Position numbers and translations under genes: made by a program. A stretch of 64,000 nt of DNA, taken from assembly GCF_017743735.1 (NCBI RefSeq), contig NZ_JAGHRO010000001.1, forward strand, positions 434,001 to 498,000. Reading direction: 5' to 3'. The notes under the pieces are model-generated. The model saw only the letters and a program-made list of their open reading frames with translations. It did no database searches and was not told the origin of the DNA. This DNA is from Shimia sp. R9_2 (GTDB lineage: Bacteria > Pseudomonadota > Alphaproteobacteria > Rhodobacterales > Rhodobacteraceae). Of the stretch, positions 27,669 through 35,199 are shown in pieces (the first letter of the stretch is position 1; every line of letters begins with the position of its first letter).

Positions 27669-28450
27669 TTGCCTTTCCAGACAGGGTCACGTTTTTCGGC
27701 AAAGGCACGGGCGCCTTCGAGCTGATCCTCGCTGTCGTAAAGTACATCAACGCTGCGCAGCTGGCGCTGGGTGATGCGGTTCATCGCGTCTTGGAATTTG
27801 GCATCCTCCGCGTCGCGCACGATCTCCTTGATCGCGGCATAGACCAGCGGTGGGCCGGAGGCGAGCAGGCGGGCCTGCTCCCATGCGCGGTCCATAAGGC
27901 TCGCTGCTGGCACAATTTCATTCACGAGCCCCCAGCGGTGGGCCTCTTCGGCATCAAACCAGCGCCCCGTCAGAAGGAGCTCCATGGCGATGTGATACGG
28001 GATGCGTTTGGGCAGTTTCACAGAGGCCGCATCCGCGACAGTGCCGGAGCGGATTTCGGGCAGCGCAAAGGAGGCGTGGTCGGCCGCGATGATGATGTCG
28101 GCGGACAAAGCGAGCTCCAGCCCGCCACCGCAGGCAATACCGTTCACGGCGGCAATCACCGGCTTGTTCATGTCGCGCAGCTCTTGCAGGCCGCCAAAGC
28201 CGCCAACGCCGTAGTCGCCATCCACCGCGTCGCCATCTGCGGCGGCTTTCAGATCCCAACCTGGGCAGAAGAATTTCTCGCCGCCGCCTGTAAGAATGGC
28301 CACGCGCAGGTCGGGGTCATCGCGGAAGTCGCGGAAGACCTCGCCCATGATCCGACTGGTGACAAGGTCGATGGCGTTGGCTTTGGGGCGGTCCAAGGTG
28401 ACCTCAAGGATGGCACCGTCGCGCCGGGTTTTTACGGGACTGTCGGTCAT
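27665..28450 (-). CDS. caiD: Enoyl-CoA hydratase family, carnitinyl-CoA dehydratase-like
   Basis: A 261-residue crotonase-fold enzyme. The oxyanion-hole segment AVNGIACGGGLELALSADI and the second active-site region FALPEIRSGTVAD are clear. The sequence, with GWDLKAAADGD and FRDDPDLRVAILTGGG, resembles CaiD, which hydrates crotonobetainyl-CoA to carnitinyl-CoA. Neighbours (an acyl-CoA ligase and an acyl-CoA dehydrogenase) fit a betaine-type CoA pathway, but the exact substrate is inferred. It overlaps the ligase gene by ATGA. Confidence 0.8.
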   Translation of the reverse strand: MTDSPVKTRRDGAILEVTLDRPKANAIDLVTSRIMGEVFRDFRDDPDLRVAILTGGGEKFFCPGWDLKAAADGDAVDGDYGVGGFGGLQELRDMNKPVIAAVNGIACGGGLELALSADIIIAADHASFALPEIRSGTVADAASVKLPKRIPYHIAMELLLTGRWFDAEEAHRWGLVNEIVPAASLMDRAWEQARLLASGPPLVYAAIKEIVRDAEDAKFQDAMNRITQRQLRSVDVLYDSEDQLEGARAFAEKRDPVWKGK

Positions 28451-30474
28451 GACATCTCCTTTCGTATCAGCGCATCTGCAGCCACAGCACGTGTGGGCGT
28501 GCAGATCAGCGGGTTGATTTCAACCTCTTCCAAGGTGGAAGCATTGGCAAGAACATAGGCTTGAAGCGCCTCTGTTGCGTCGAGAATGGCGTCTATGTTC
28601 GCAGCATCGCCTCCACGATAGCCAGTGAGTAATTTGGCCGATTTCAGCTGCATTAGAGACTGATATAGGTGATCTCGGTTTGCTGGAACGAGAAGTGATA
28701 CGCTGTCTTCCATCAGTTCCGTGAGCACGCCGCCTGCTGCCAGTGTGAGCACAAAACCATGTGCCGGATCACGGGTGATGCCGATCAAAAGCTCAGCCAC
28801 CCCGCCATTGACCATCTCTTCGATCAGGAAGTGATCGGTTGGCATGGCAGCGGCCGCAGTATCGAGATCTTCCGGTGTCAGGTTGAGTTTGACGGCCCCG
28901 ACTTCGGTTTTGTGGGCGATGCCCTGACCTTTGAGCACGAGAGGAGGCGAAAAGTTTTTCGCGAGCTTGGTGAGATTGCCAATGTCCTCGCGGGAGGCTG
29001 ATTGGTGCGCCGGGATATCCAGCCCATGTTCGGCGAGTGCGCGCTTTGCTTCCAATTCACTGAGCACGGTGGCATTTGTTGGTGCGCCTGGCAGTGCGAG
29101 AGGGAGGGGTTCTGGAGCAGTTATGCTGGCAGCCGCATCTGTTGCTGCAAGCGCTTCGTGCAGGCCATGAAAAGGCACAACTTCACCTGAAATCAGTTCT
29201 TCAGCCACATCGGCAGGCATGAGTTCAGGCAGGCTAGCGACCACGGCGATGGAGCCTCCTGTGCGTTTGCGTGCGCCAATGGCTGCTGCGGTTGCGCAAT
29301 CCCAATCCGTGCGGTTTTCATGCGGGTAGTCGACCACGGTGAACGTCATGGCGGTGTCGGGCGTCATCATGGCAGACCAGGCGCGTGTCATCGCCGCTTC
29401 GTCGCGCCAGATGTAGGTGTGGTAGTCCAACGGATTGGCCAGGGCGACCATTGGGCCAAGCACGTCGCGTAGCTCTCGGGTTTGGTCTTGCGTGAGCGGG
29501 GCGAAGCGCAGTTTTGTGCCAAGCGCGGTGTCGGCCATCAGGCTGGCCTCGCCGCCCGAACAGCTAATCGAGGCAATGTTGCGCCCTTTCGGCACGCCGA
29601 CCATATGCAGGAGCTTGAGGGTTTCGAGAAACACGGGAAGCTCTGCCACGCGGGCAAAGCCAAGTCGGGAGAGCAAGGCGCGCGCGCCGGCGTCACTTCC
29701 GGCCAAAGAGGCGGTGTGAGAGATGGTTGCGGCTTGTGCCTCGTCGCTGGCCCCCACTTTGAGCGCGACAACCGGGACGCCTTTTTTATAGGCCTTGTGC
29801 GCAAACGCCTCCCAGGCGCGCAGATCGGTGAAACCCTCGATATGGAGGCCAATTGCTGTGACGCGCGGGTCATCCAGAAAAGCAGAGGCAATTTCCGCCT
29901 GATTGAGCTGCGCCATGTTTCCGCAGGTGGCGACATAGGCGATGGGCAGGCCGCGGCGCTGGTTGGTGAGATTGATGGCGATGTTTGAGCTTTGTGTGAG
30001 GATGGCCACACCCTTGTCGACAGGGCGGCATCCGTGTTGGTCGGGCCAAAGCGCGGCCCCATCCAGCGCGTTGATAAGCCCGTAGCAGTTGGGGCCAAGA
30101 ATGGGCATATCGCCCGCGGCCGTGATCAGAGCATCCTGAAGGTTGGCTCCCGTGGCGTCCTCGGACGCGGCTTCGGAAAAGCCAGAGGCAAAGCAGACCG
30201 CGCCGCCTGCGCCCAACTTTGAGAGCGCGGCAACCGTTTGGATGGTGGCGTGGCGATTGATGCCAATGAAGGTGGCGTCAGGTGGTGCTGGCAGGGCGGC
30301 GATGTCAGGGTAGGCGCGCAGGCCCAACACAGACGCGGCTTTGGGATGGACCGGCCAGATGTCTCCGGAGAAGCCAATTTTCTCGCACTGGCGAATGACC
30401 TCAGCGCACCATGCGCCGCCGCCGATCACTGCGATGGATTTCGGGCGGATCAGTCTTGAGAGATCGCGGGTCAT
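28447..30474 (-). CDS. Acetate--CoA ligase (ADP-forming) family protein
   Basis: A 675-residue NDP-forming acyl-CoA synthetase. It has the CoA-binding domain at the N-terminus (LIRPKSIAVIGGG), a succinyl-CoA-ligase-like domain with the ILGPNCYGLIN and SHTASLAGSD motifs (the His is the likely phosphohistidine), and a C-terminal ATP-grasp half (LVLKGQGIAHKTEVGAVKL; VEINPLICTPT). It would activate a carboxylic acid to its CoA thioester. The ATG at 30474 is preferred over a start at 30492. The cluster suggests a carnitine/crotonobetaine-like acid as substrate, which is inference. Confidence 0.88.
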   Translation of the reverse strand: MTRDLSRLIRPKSIAVIGGGAWCAEVIRQCEKIGFSGDIWPVHPKAASVLGLRAYPDIAALPAPPDATFIGINRHATIQTVAALSKLGAGGAVCFASGFSEAASEDATGANLQDALITAAGDMPILGPNCYGLINALDGAALWPDQHGCRPVDKGVAILTQSSNIAINLTNQRRGLPIAYVATCGNMAQLNQAEIASAFLDDPRVTAIGLHIEGFTDLRAWEAFAHKAYKKGVPVVALKVGASDEAQAATISHTASLAGSDAGARALLSRLGFARVAELPVFLETLKLLHMVGVPKGRNIASISCSGGEASLMADTALGTKLRFAPLTQDQTRELRDVLGPMVALANPLDYHTYIWRDEAAMTRAWSAMMTPDTAMTFTVVDYPHENRTDWDCATAAAIGARKRTGGSIAVVASLPELMPADVAEELISGEVVPFHGLHEALAATDAAASITAPEPLPLALPGAPTNATVLSELEAKRALAEHGLDIPAHQSASREDIGNLTKLAKNFSPPLVLKGQGIAHKTEVGAVKLNLTPEDLDTAAAAMPTDHFLIEEMVNGGVAELLIGITRDPAHGFVLTLAAGGVLTELMEDSVSLLVPANRDHLYQSLMQLKSAKLLTGYRGGDAANIDAILDATEALQAYVLANASTLEEVEINPLICTPTRAVAADALIRKEMS

Positions 30475-30496
30475 GATACCGCCCTCTCGCACTGAC

Positions 30497-30534
30497 TTTT
30501 GGCCTCCGGCAGGGATATTTGTAGCAAGAGGAAG
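30497..30534 (+). repeat. GGATATTT-type intergenic repeat, copy D
   Basis: TTTTGGCCTCCGGCAGGG is followed by ATATTTGTAGCAAGAGGAAG, nearly identical to copy B. It lies just upstream of the ligase gene but points the other way, and faces the inverted copy E 120 bases away. Confidence 0.75.
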
Positions 30535-30652
30535 TAAGGTTTTGTTAACCAGTTTTGCGCAGATTTTTGGGGCGGTACAGGCTGGGAAGCCGATGACCGT
30601 GCAAGGGGAAGCCCGAGAGGGTCTTTCTGGAGGGGGTGGCCGCGCGTCGCCC

Positions 30653-30707
30653 CCTTTCCTCTTGTTCTAAATATCCCGGGGGTGCGGGGGCTGGCCCCCG
30701 CTGCGCC
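30653..30707 (-). repeat. GGATATTT-type intergenic repeat, copy E
   Basis: Read on the minus strand, a perfect hairpin (GCGGGGGC-CA-GCCCCCGC, 30684-30701) is followed by ACCCCCGGGATATTTAGAAC and AAGAGGAAAGG. It lies a few bases after the stop of the SelT/SelW/SelH-like gene and may end or process its transcript before the ligase gene. Confidence 0.75.
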
Positions 30708-30715
30708 ATTTGCGT

Positions 30716-30991
30716 CTAGCGATCCGAGTGGCCGAGATCCCTTTCCGGTTCGATCACGTCGCGCAGGCGTTGTTTCAACTCTTTGGCTTCCGGAAAGCCG
30801 CCCTCGCGTTTGCGATCCCACAGGAGCGTGCCGTCCACAGTGATCTTGAAAGTCCCCGGAACCTCGGCTGGGGCAATGGTCACGCCGCCGAGGGTTTCGC
30901 CAAATGTCTGCAACAGTTCCTGCGCCATCCAGCCGGCGCGCAGAAGCCATTTGCAGCCAACGCAATAGGTAATTGTGACGACAGGTTTCAT
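30716..30991 (-). CDS. SelT/SelW/SelH (Rdx) family selenoprotein-like protein, Cys form
   Basis: A 91-residue thioredoxin-fold protein with the redox motif YCVGCKW (Cys10, Cys13), followed by GTFKITVDGTLLWDRKREGG and FPEAKELKQRLRD, typical of the Rdx family. Eukaryotic relatives use selenocysteine; here both positions are cysteine codons. The ATG at 30991 is chosen; the frame extends to 31048 without a site. It sits between the acyl-CoA dehydrogenase and ligase genes on the same strand, which suggests a shared transcript. A role there is not known. Confidence 0.9.
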   Translation of the reverse strand: MKPVVTITYCVGCKWLLRAGWMAQELLQTFGETLGGVTIAPAEVPGTFKITVDGTLLWDRKREGGFPEAKELKQRLRDVIEPERDLGHSDR

Positions 30992-31057
30992 GTGGCTTTC
31001 CCCTCGGATCTTTTCCGAGGTTGTGCCGCAGCCGGGAAGGCAACACAACGCTTTCCA

Positions 31058-32218
31058 TCATGCCCCGAGTGGCCGTAGAAGATCGCGGCTGATGATGTGG
31101 CGCTGGATTTCGCTGGTGCCATCCCAGATGCGTTCCACACGCGCGTCGCGCCAGAAACGCTCGATGGGGAAGTCGTCCATCAGACCCATGCCGCCAAAGA
31201 TCTGCAGGGTGGTGTCGGTGACACGTGCAAGTGCCTCCGAGGCGTAGAGTTTGGCGGAGGCGATTTCGCGGTTGGAGGGCAGGTTGTTGTCCAGACGCCA
31301 GGCGGCCGCGAGGGTGAGCCAGTCGGCAGCGTCAATTTCGGTGATCATATCGGCGATCTGAAAGCTGACGCCCTGGAATTTACCGATGGGCTGGCCGAAT
31401 TGTTTGCGCTCAGCCGCATAATTTAAGGCGTAGTCAAAACAGCGGCGCGCACGGCCCACGGAGAAGGCGGCGACGGTGAGACGGGTGGCGTAGAGCCATT
31501 CGTTCATCACGGCGAAACCGCCATCGACCTCGCCGAGCACCTGCGCATTGGGCAGGCGGCAATCGTCAAAGGAGAGGATGTAGTTTTTGTAGCCCTTGTG
31601 GCTGACGGAATTGTAGCCCTCGCGCACTTCAAAGCCGGGCGTGCCGCGATCCACGAGGAAGGTGGTGATGCGCTTTTTGGGGCCTTTGGGGGTGTCATCG
31701 ACACCGGTTGCGATGAAGACGATGAAGAAATCCGCATGCTCCGCGCCGGAGATGAAATGTTTGGAGCCGTTGATGACCCAATCCCCTCCGTCGCGCTGGG
31801 CCTGACACTTCATGCCGCGCACATCGGAGCCCGCATCAGGCTCTGTCATGGCCAAAGCGTCCATTTTTTCGCCGCGCACCGCCGGGAGTAAATAGCGTTC
31901 GCGCTGTTCATCGTTGCAGGCCATCAGGATGTTTTGCGGGCGGCCAAAGAAATGGGTGAGCGCCATGGAGCCACGCCCCAGTTCGCGTTCAACCAGAGTG
32001 AAATCCAGATGAGACAGTCCGGCGCCGCCGACCTCCTCAGGGAAGTTGCAGGCGTAAAAGCCAAGGTCGATGCACTTCTGTTTGATCGTCTCGCCGAGCT
32101 CATGTGGCACCTGGCCTGTGCGTTCAACCTCTGCCTCATGGGGGTAGATCTCGTTTTCCACAAAGCTGCGGACGGTGGAGACAATCATCTCCTGTTCTTC
32201 GGTCAGGCCAAATTGCAT
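31058..32218 (-). CDS. Acyl-CoA dehydrogenase family protein
   Basis: A 386-residue FAD enzyme of acyl-CoA dehydrogenase type. Signatures are AMTEPDAGSDVRGM (family signature 1) and QIFGGMGLMDDFPIERFWRDAR (signature 2), ending with the DGTSEIQRHIISRDLL FAD-contact helix. The start at 32218 (MQFGLTEEQ) is set by homology; the open frame extends far upstream over the divergent gene and that part is spurious. In its cluster with a CaiD-like hydratase and an acyl-CoA ligase it may act as a crotonobetainyl-CoA reductase/dehydrogenase. That role is inferred. Confidence 0.9.
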   Translation of the reverse strand: MQFGLTEEQEMIVSTVRSFVENEIYPHEAEVERTGQVPHELGETIKQKCIDLGFYACNFPEEVGGAGLSHLDFTLVERELGRGSMALTHFFGRPQNILMACNDEQRERYLLPAVRGEKMDALAMTEPDAGSDVRGMKCQAQRDGGDWVINGSKHFISGAEHADFFIVFIATGVDDTPKGPKKRITTFLVDRGTPGFEVREGYNSVSHKGYKNYILSFDDCRLPNAQVLGEVDGGFAVMNEWLYATRLTVAAFSVGRARRCFDYALNYAAERKQFGQPIGKFQGVSFQIADMITEIDAADWLTLAAAWRLDNNLPSNREIASAKLYASEALARVTDTTLQIFGGMGLMDDFPIERFWRDARVERIWDGTSEIQRHIISRDLLRPLGA

Positions 32219-32296
32219 GTGCCACGCTCCAATCCTGTTTCGCAGAAATCGTCCTTTGGCTTGACGGAGAGTATCATGCAGAAATATCCCTAAATC

Positions 32297-33241
32297 ATGC
32301 GAACTTGGGAAAATCATCACGCCGCAGCGCAGAAGGTCGGGGTCCTTCTGTTTGATGGATTTTCCAATCACTGCCTTGCCAATGCGATTGAGCCTATGCG
32401 TGCGGCCAATATGCTTTCCGGCAAGGCGCTGTTCCTGTGGCAGTTTTTCTCTCTGGAAGGGGCGCCGGTGGAGAGCTCCTCTGGCCTGTCCGTCGCGCCG
32501 CAGGGGCGTATCGCGGAGGCCACGGGGGATATGCTGATTGTGATGCCCTCTTACGGGTTTCGCGATCTCGGTGGGTGGGCCACGCAGGCGGCCTTGAGGG
32601 CGGCGGACAAACGCTTTCCGGTCATCACGGCCATGGATACGGGCAGTTGGCTGTTGGCGGAGGCCGGGTTGCTGGAAGGGCGGCGTGCCACGATCCACTG
32701 GGAGGAGCTGACGCCCTTTGAGGAGCGGTTTCCGGATGTTGAGGCGGTGCGCGAGCGGTTTGTGATTGACGGCAATCGCATCACCTGTTCGGGGGCAATG
32801 GCGGCGTTTGATCTGGTGTTGCACCTGATTGGGCAGGCGCACGGGCAGGCCTTGGCGCTGGAGGTGGCGCAGCTGTTCATGACGCGCGACAGCGCGCGCT
32901 CTCACAGCGGGGGCGCCAGCCCGGCGGGGCGGTTGGTGAGCCGCGCGCTGGGGGTCATGCAGGAGCATCTGGAAGCGCCGCTCAGCATCGGGCAGTTGGC
33001 GGCGCGGGCTGGAGCCACACAGAAGACACTTGAGAGCCGGATGCGCGCAGAATTGGGTGCGCCACCGACGGCGGTATATCGGCGTATGCGGCTCAATCTG
33101 GCGCGCAAGCTGGTTGCAGAGACAGACCTGAGCGTGGCTGAAATCGCCCTGCGCGCGGGTTATCAGACTCCGGCGGCGATGACGCGAGCCTTCAAAGAGA
33201 CCTTTGGCACAACGCCGCGCGCGGTGCGCCAGAGCGGCTGA
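32297..33241 (+). CDS. GlxA family AraC-type transcriptional regulator
   Basis: A 314-residue regulator with an N-terminal DJ-1/PfpI amidotransferase-like domain (KVGVLLFDGFSNHCLANAIEP, MLIVMPSYGF, ITAMDTGSWLLAEAGLL; no catalytic Cys at the elbow) and a C-terminal AraC helix-turn-helix (SIGQLAARAGATQKTLESRM; SVAEIALRAGYQTPAAMTRAF). Related regulators (CdhR, GbdR) control carnitine and glycine-betaine catabolism. It is divergent from the acyl-CoA dehydrogenase cluster, its probable target. Confidence 0.92.
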   Translation: MRTWENHHAAAQKVGVLLFDGFSNHCLANAIEPMRAANMLSGKALFLWQFFSLEGAPVESSSGLSVAPQGRIAEATGDMLIVMPSYGFRDLGGWATQAALRAADKRFPVITAMDTGSWLLAEAGLLEGRRATIHWEELTPFEERFPDVEAVRERFVIDGNRITCSGAMAAFDLVLHLIGQAHGQALALEVAQLFMTRDSARSHSGGASPAGRLVSRALGVMQEHLEAPLSIGQLAARAGATQKTLESRMRAELGAPPTAVYRRMRLNLARKLVAETDLSVAEIALRAGYQTPAAMTRAFKETFGTTPRAVRQSG

Positions 33242-34237
33242 CTAGCGAGTGTACATCTGCTTTTTGTGAGCACGCGTGCGGCGGGTGCCTTCGGCGGAGC
33301 CGTCATGGAAGGTGCCAAACCACTTATCAAACGGGATCTCAGAGGTGCCGTAGTTGCATTCAAAATAGCGGTGGTGCAGCTGATGAAAGAAGTCTCCGGA
33401 TTTGGCGACCTCGGCGTCTTTGGCGATCAGCTTTTCAAAACCGCAATGGGAAAACACCGGGCTGATTTGCTGGAAGTAGCTGTGAAATAGCAGGTGCAGC
33501 GGGCCTGACGGGATGATCAGATGAATGAAATATGTGGTGAAATAGAGACTGTTTTCATACCAGTGATTGGAAATGCCGGACCATGGGCCGACGTTGACAT
33601 TGCGGTGGTGCACCGCGTGCACGTGTTTGTAGAGCTTGGGATGGTGCTCGAGCCTGTGGACCCAATAAAAGTGCAGGCCGGACCACATGGGGATCAGCGC
33701 GAGCCAGAGCACAAAGAGCACGGGGGCCTGGGCGAAGCTGAGGGTTGGCACCCATCCATTGGCCATGACCCAGAAAATTATACACTGATACACGGTCGCG
33801 ACGGTCATGGCGCTGCCCAATGTCCACCAGATGTTGTCGAGCACCTGATTGTTGAAGGTGAAGGTGCCGTTTTTGCGGGTGAGGTCGCGCTTGTCGAACT
33901 TTTTGCGCATGCCCTGGCCTTTGCGCATGTAGAGCCACCAATGCAGTCCGCCCGCAACCACAGTTTGAGGGATCACGTTCATGAGCCAGACGGTGAGCAC
34001 CCAGGACCAATGGAACTGTGCCATGTCTGCGAGCGGTGGGAGCACCATCACATAAATGAGCACTGCGATCAGGAAGGGCACCGTGAGCGCGGTGAGCATG
34101 AGCCATGCGCCGCGATACCATTGCAGGATGGCGCGCGGTTTGGATGGCCATTCAAACAGCGGGTTCAGACGCACCGGCTGTGGCGGGCGGTAGTGCCAGC
34201 GTTGGGCTTCATCATCAGTGGCGTAGTCATGTGGCAT
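33242..34237 (-). CDS. Sterol desaturase / fatty acid hydroxylase family protein
   Basis: A 331-residue membrane di-iron enzyme. Three or four hydrophobic segments alternate with the histidine boxes HFYWVHRLEHH, HAVHHRN and QLHHRYFECNYG. The family hydroxylates or desaturates lipids. The ATG at 34237 follows GGGAGCC; the frame extends to 34264. It lies 30 bases after a class II aldolase gene on the same strand and may be co-transcribed. The lipid substrate is unknown. Confidence 0.9.
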   Translation of the reverse strand: MPHDYATDDEAQRWHYRPPQPVRLNPLFEWPSKPRAILQWYRGAWLMLTALTVPFLIAVLIYVMVLPPLADMAQFHWSWVLTVWLMNVIPQTVVAGGLHWWLYMRKGQGMRKKFDKRDLTRKNGTFTFNNQVLDNIWWTLGSAMTVATVYQCIIFWVMANGWVPTLSFAQAPVLFVLWLALIPMWSGLHFYWVHRLEHHPKLYKHVHAVHHRNVNVGPWSGISNHWYENSLYFTTYFIHLIIPSGPLHLLFHSYFQQISPVFSHCGFEKLIAKDAEVAKSGDFFHQLHHRYFECNYGTSEIPFDKWFGTFHDGSAEGTRRTRAHKKQMYTR

Positions 34238-34267
34238 GGCGCTGGCTCCCTTTGATTTTAGCAAGGT

Positions 34268-35023
34268 TCAGGTGGCGTAGGGATCGCCCTCTCCGTCCAG
34301 AATGGCTTTGAGTTCCTGCAGATGGCGCACATCCTGCTCCGGGTAGGCTTCCAGCTCCTCTGCGGTTTTCTCGGCAATCTCGTCTGACAGAACCCGCAAG
34401 GGCTGACCGGTTTGCAGTGCGCGGATGTAGGTTTCGGCGGCGCGTTCGAAATAATAGAGCCTGTTGAAGGTGTCTGCGACTGTGTCGCCAATCACCAGGA
34501 CACCATGGTTGCCCATGATCATGACCTTCTGTTTCGGGTCGGTCAGCAGCGCGGCGCAGCGGGCGCCTTCGTCCTCAAAGGCCAGACCGCCGTAGCCGTC
34601 ATCAATCACATAGCGGTTGAAGAAGGTGGCGCAGTTCTGGTCGATTGGCGGCAGGCGGGAGTCGGCCAGGCTGGCCAAGACGGTGGCGAAGATCGAATGC
34701 ACATGCATGACGCAACGCGCGTGCGGGCAGGCGCGGTGGATGCCGCCGTGCAGGCCCCAGGCGGTGGGGTCCGGCGCATCAGGGCCGGTCAGCGCATCTG
34801 GGTCATTGGCGTCGACTTCGATCAGATCACTGGCGTTGATCCGCGCGAAGTGGTGCTGGTTCGGGTTCATAAGAAAGCGGGTGCCGTCCTCGTTGATGGC
34901 GAGGCTGAAATGATTGGCGACGCCTTCGTGCATGTTGAAGCGGGCCGTCCAGCGGAAGGCGGCGGCGAGATCCACCCGCGCCTGCCAATGTTCCATGTTG
35001 GGTCGAATGTTGGTGATGGCCAT
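34268..35023 (-). CDS. Class II aldolase/adducin family protein
   Basis: A 251-residue protein of the class II aldolase fold. Zinc-ligand histidines are visible in HVHSIFATVLA and a later MGNHGVLVIGD. The N-terminal FNMHEGVANHFSLAINEDG is a family pattern. Members cleave sugar phosphates or decarboxylate related acids; this one lacks an assigned substrate. It shares a divergent promoter region, holding a 20-bp palindrome, with ade. Confidence 0.88.
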   Translation of the reverse strand: MAITNIRPNMEHWQARVDLAAAFRWTARFNMHEGVANHFSLAINEDGTRFLMNPNQHHFARINASDLIEVDANDPDALTGPDAPDPTAWGLHGGIHRACPHARCVMHVHSIFATVLASLADSRLPPIDQNCATFFNRYVIDDGYGGLAFEDEGARCAALLTDPKQKVMIMGNHGVLVIGDTVADTFNRLYYFERAAETYIRALQTGQPLRVLSDEIAEKTAEELEAYPEQDVRHLQELKAILDGEGDPYAT

Positions 35024-35077
35024 GATGTCTCTCTCCCTAAGGTCACCTCAGCATGGCACAAATTTGCCGGTCTAAGA

Positions 35078-35097
35078 CATTTGCGACGTCGCAAATG
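35078..35097. promoter_or_regulatory. Perfect 20-bp palindrome in the aldolase/ade divergent region
   Basis: The left half CATTTGCGAC is followed without a spacer by its exact reverse complement. Further ATTTGC half-sites lie close by (AATTTGCC near 35061 and AATTTGCG near 35140). The position, 55 bases upstream of the aldolase start and about 100 before ade, fits an operator for a dimeric repressor or activator acting on both genes. Confidence 0.6.
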
Positions 35098-35199
35098 CAC
35101 CTTGAGCGCAGGTAAATTGCGCGTGAGGGTTTCAAAATTTGCGAGAAACATCTTTTACAAAAGCTTCAAACGACAGCCGCTTGAACCTGCTGAACACGC

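Noticed and set aside
32219-32968. N-terminal extension of the acyl-CoA dehydrogenase frame
   Set aside because: It lies antisense to the GlxA regulator gene and is Arg/His-rich; the dehydrogenase fold begins at MQFGLTEEQ (32218).
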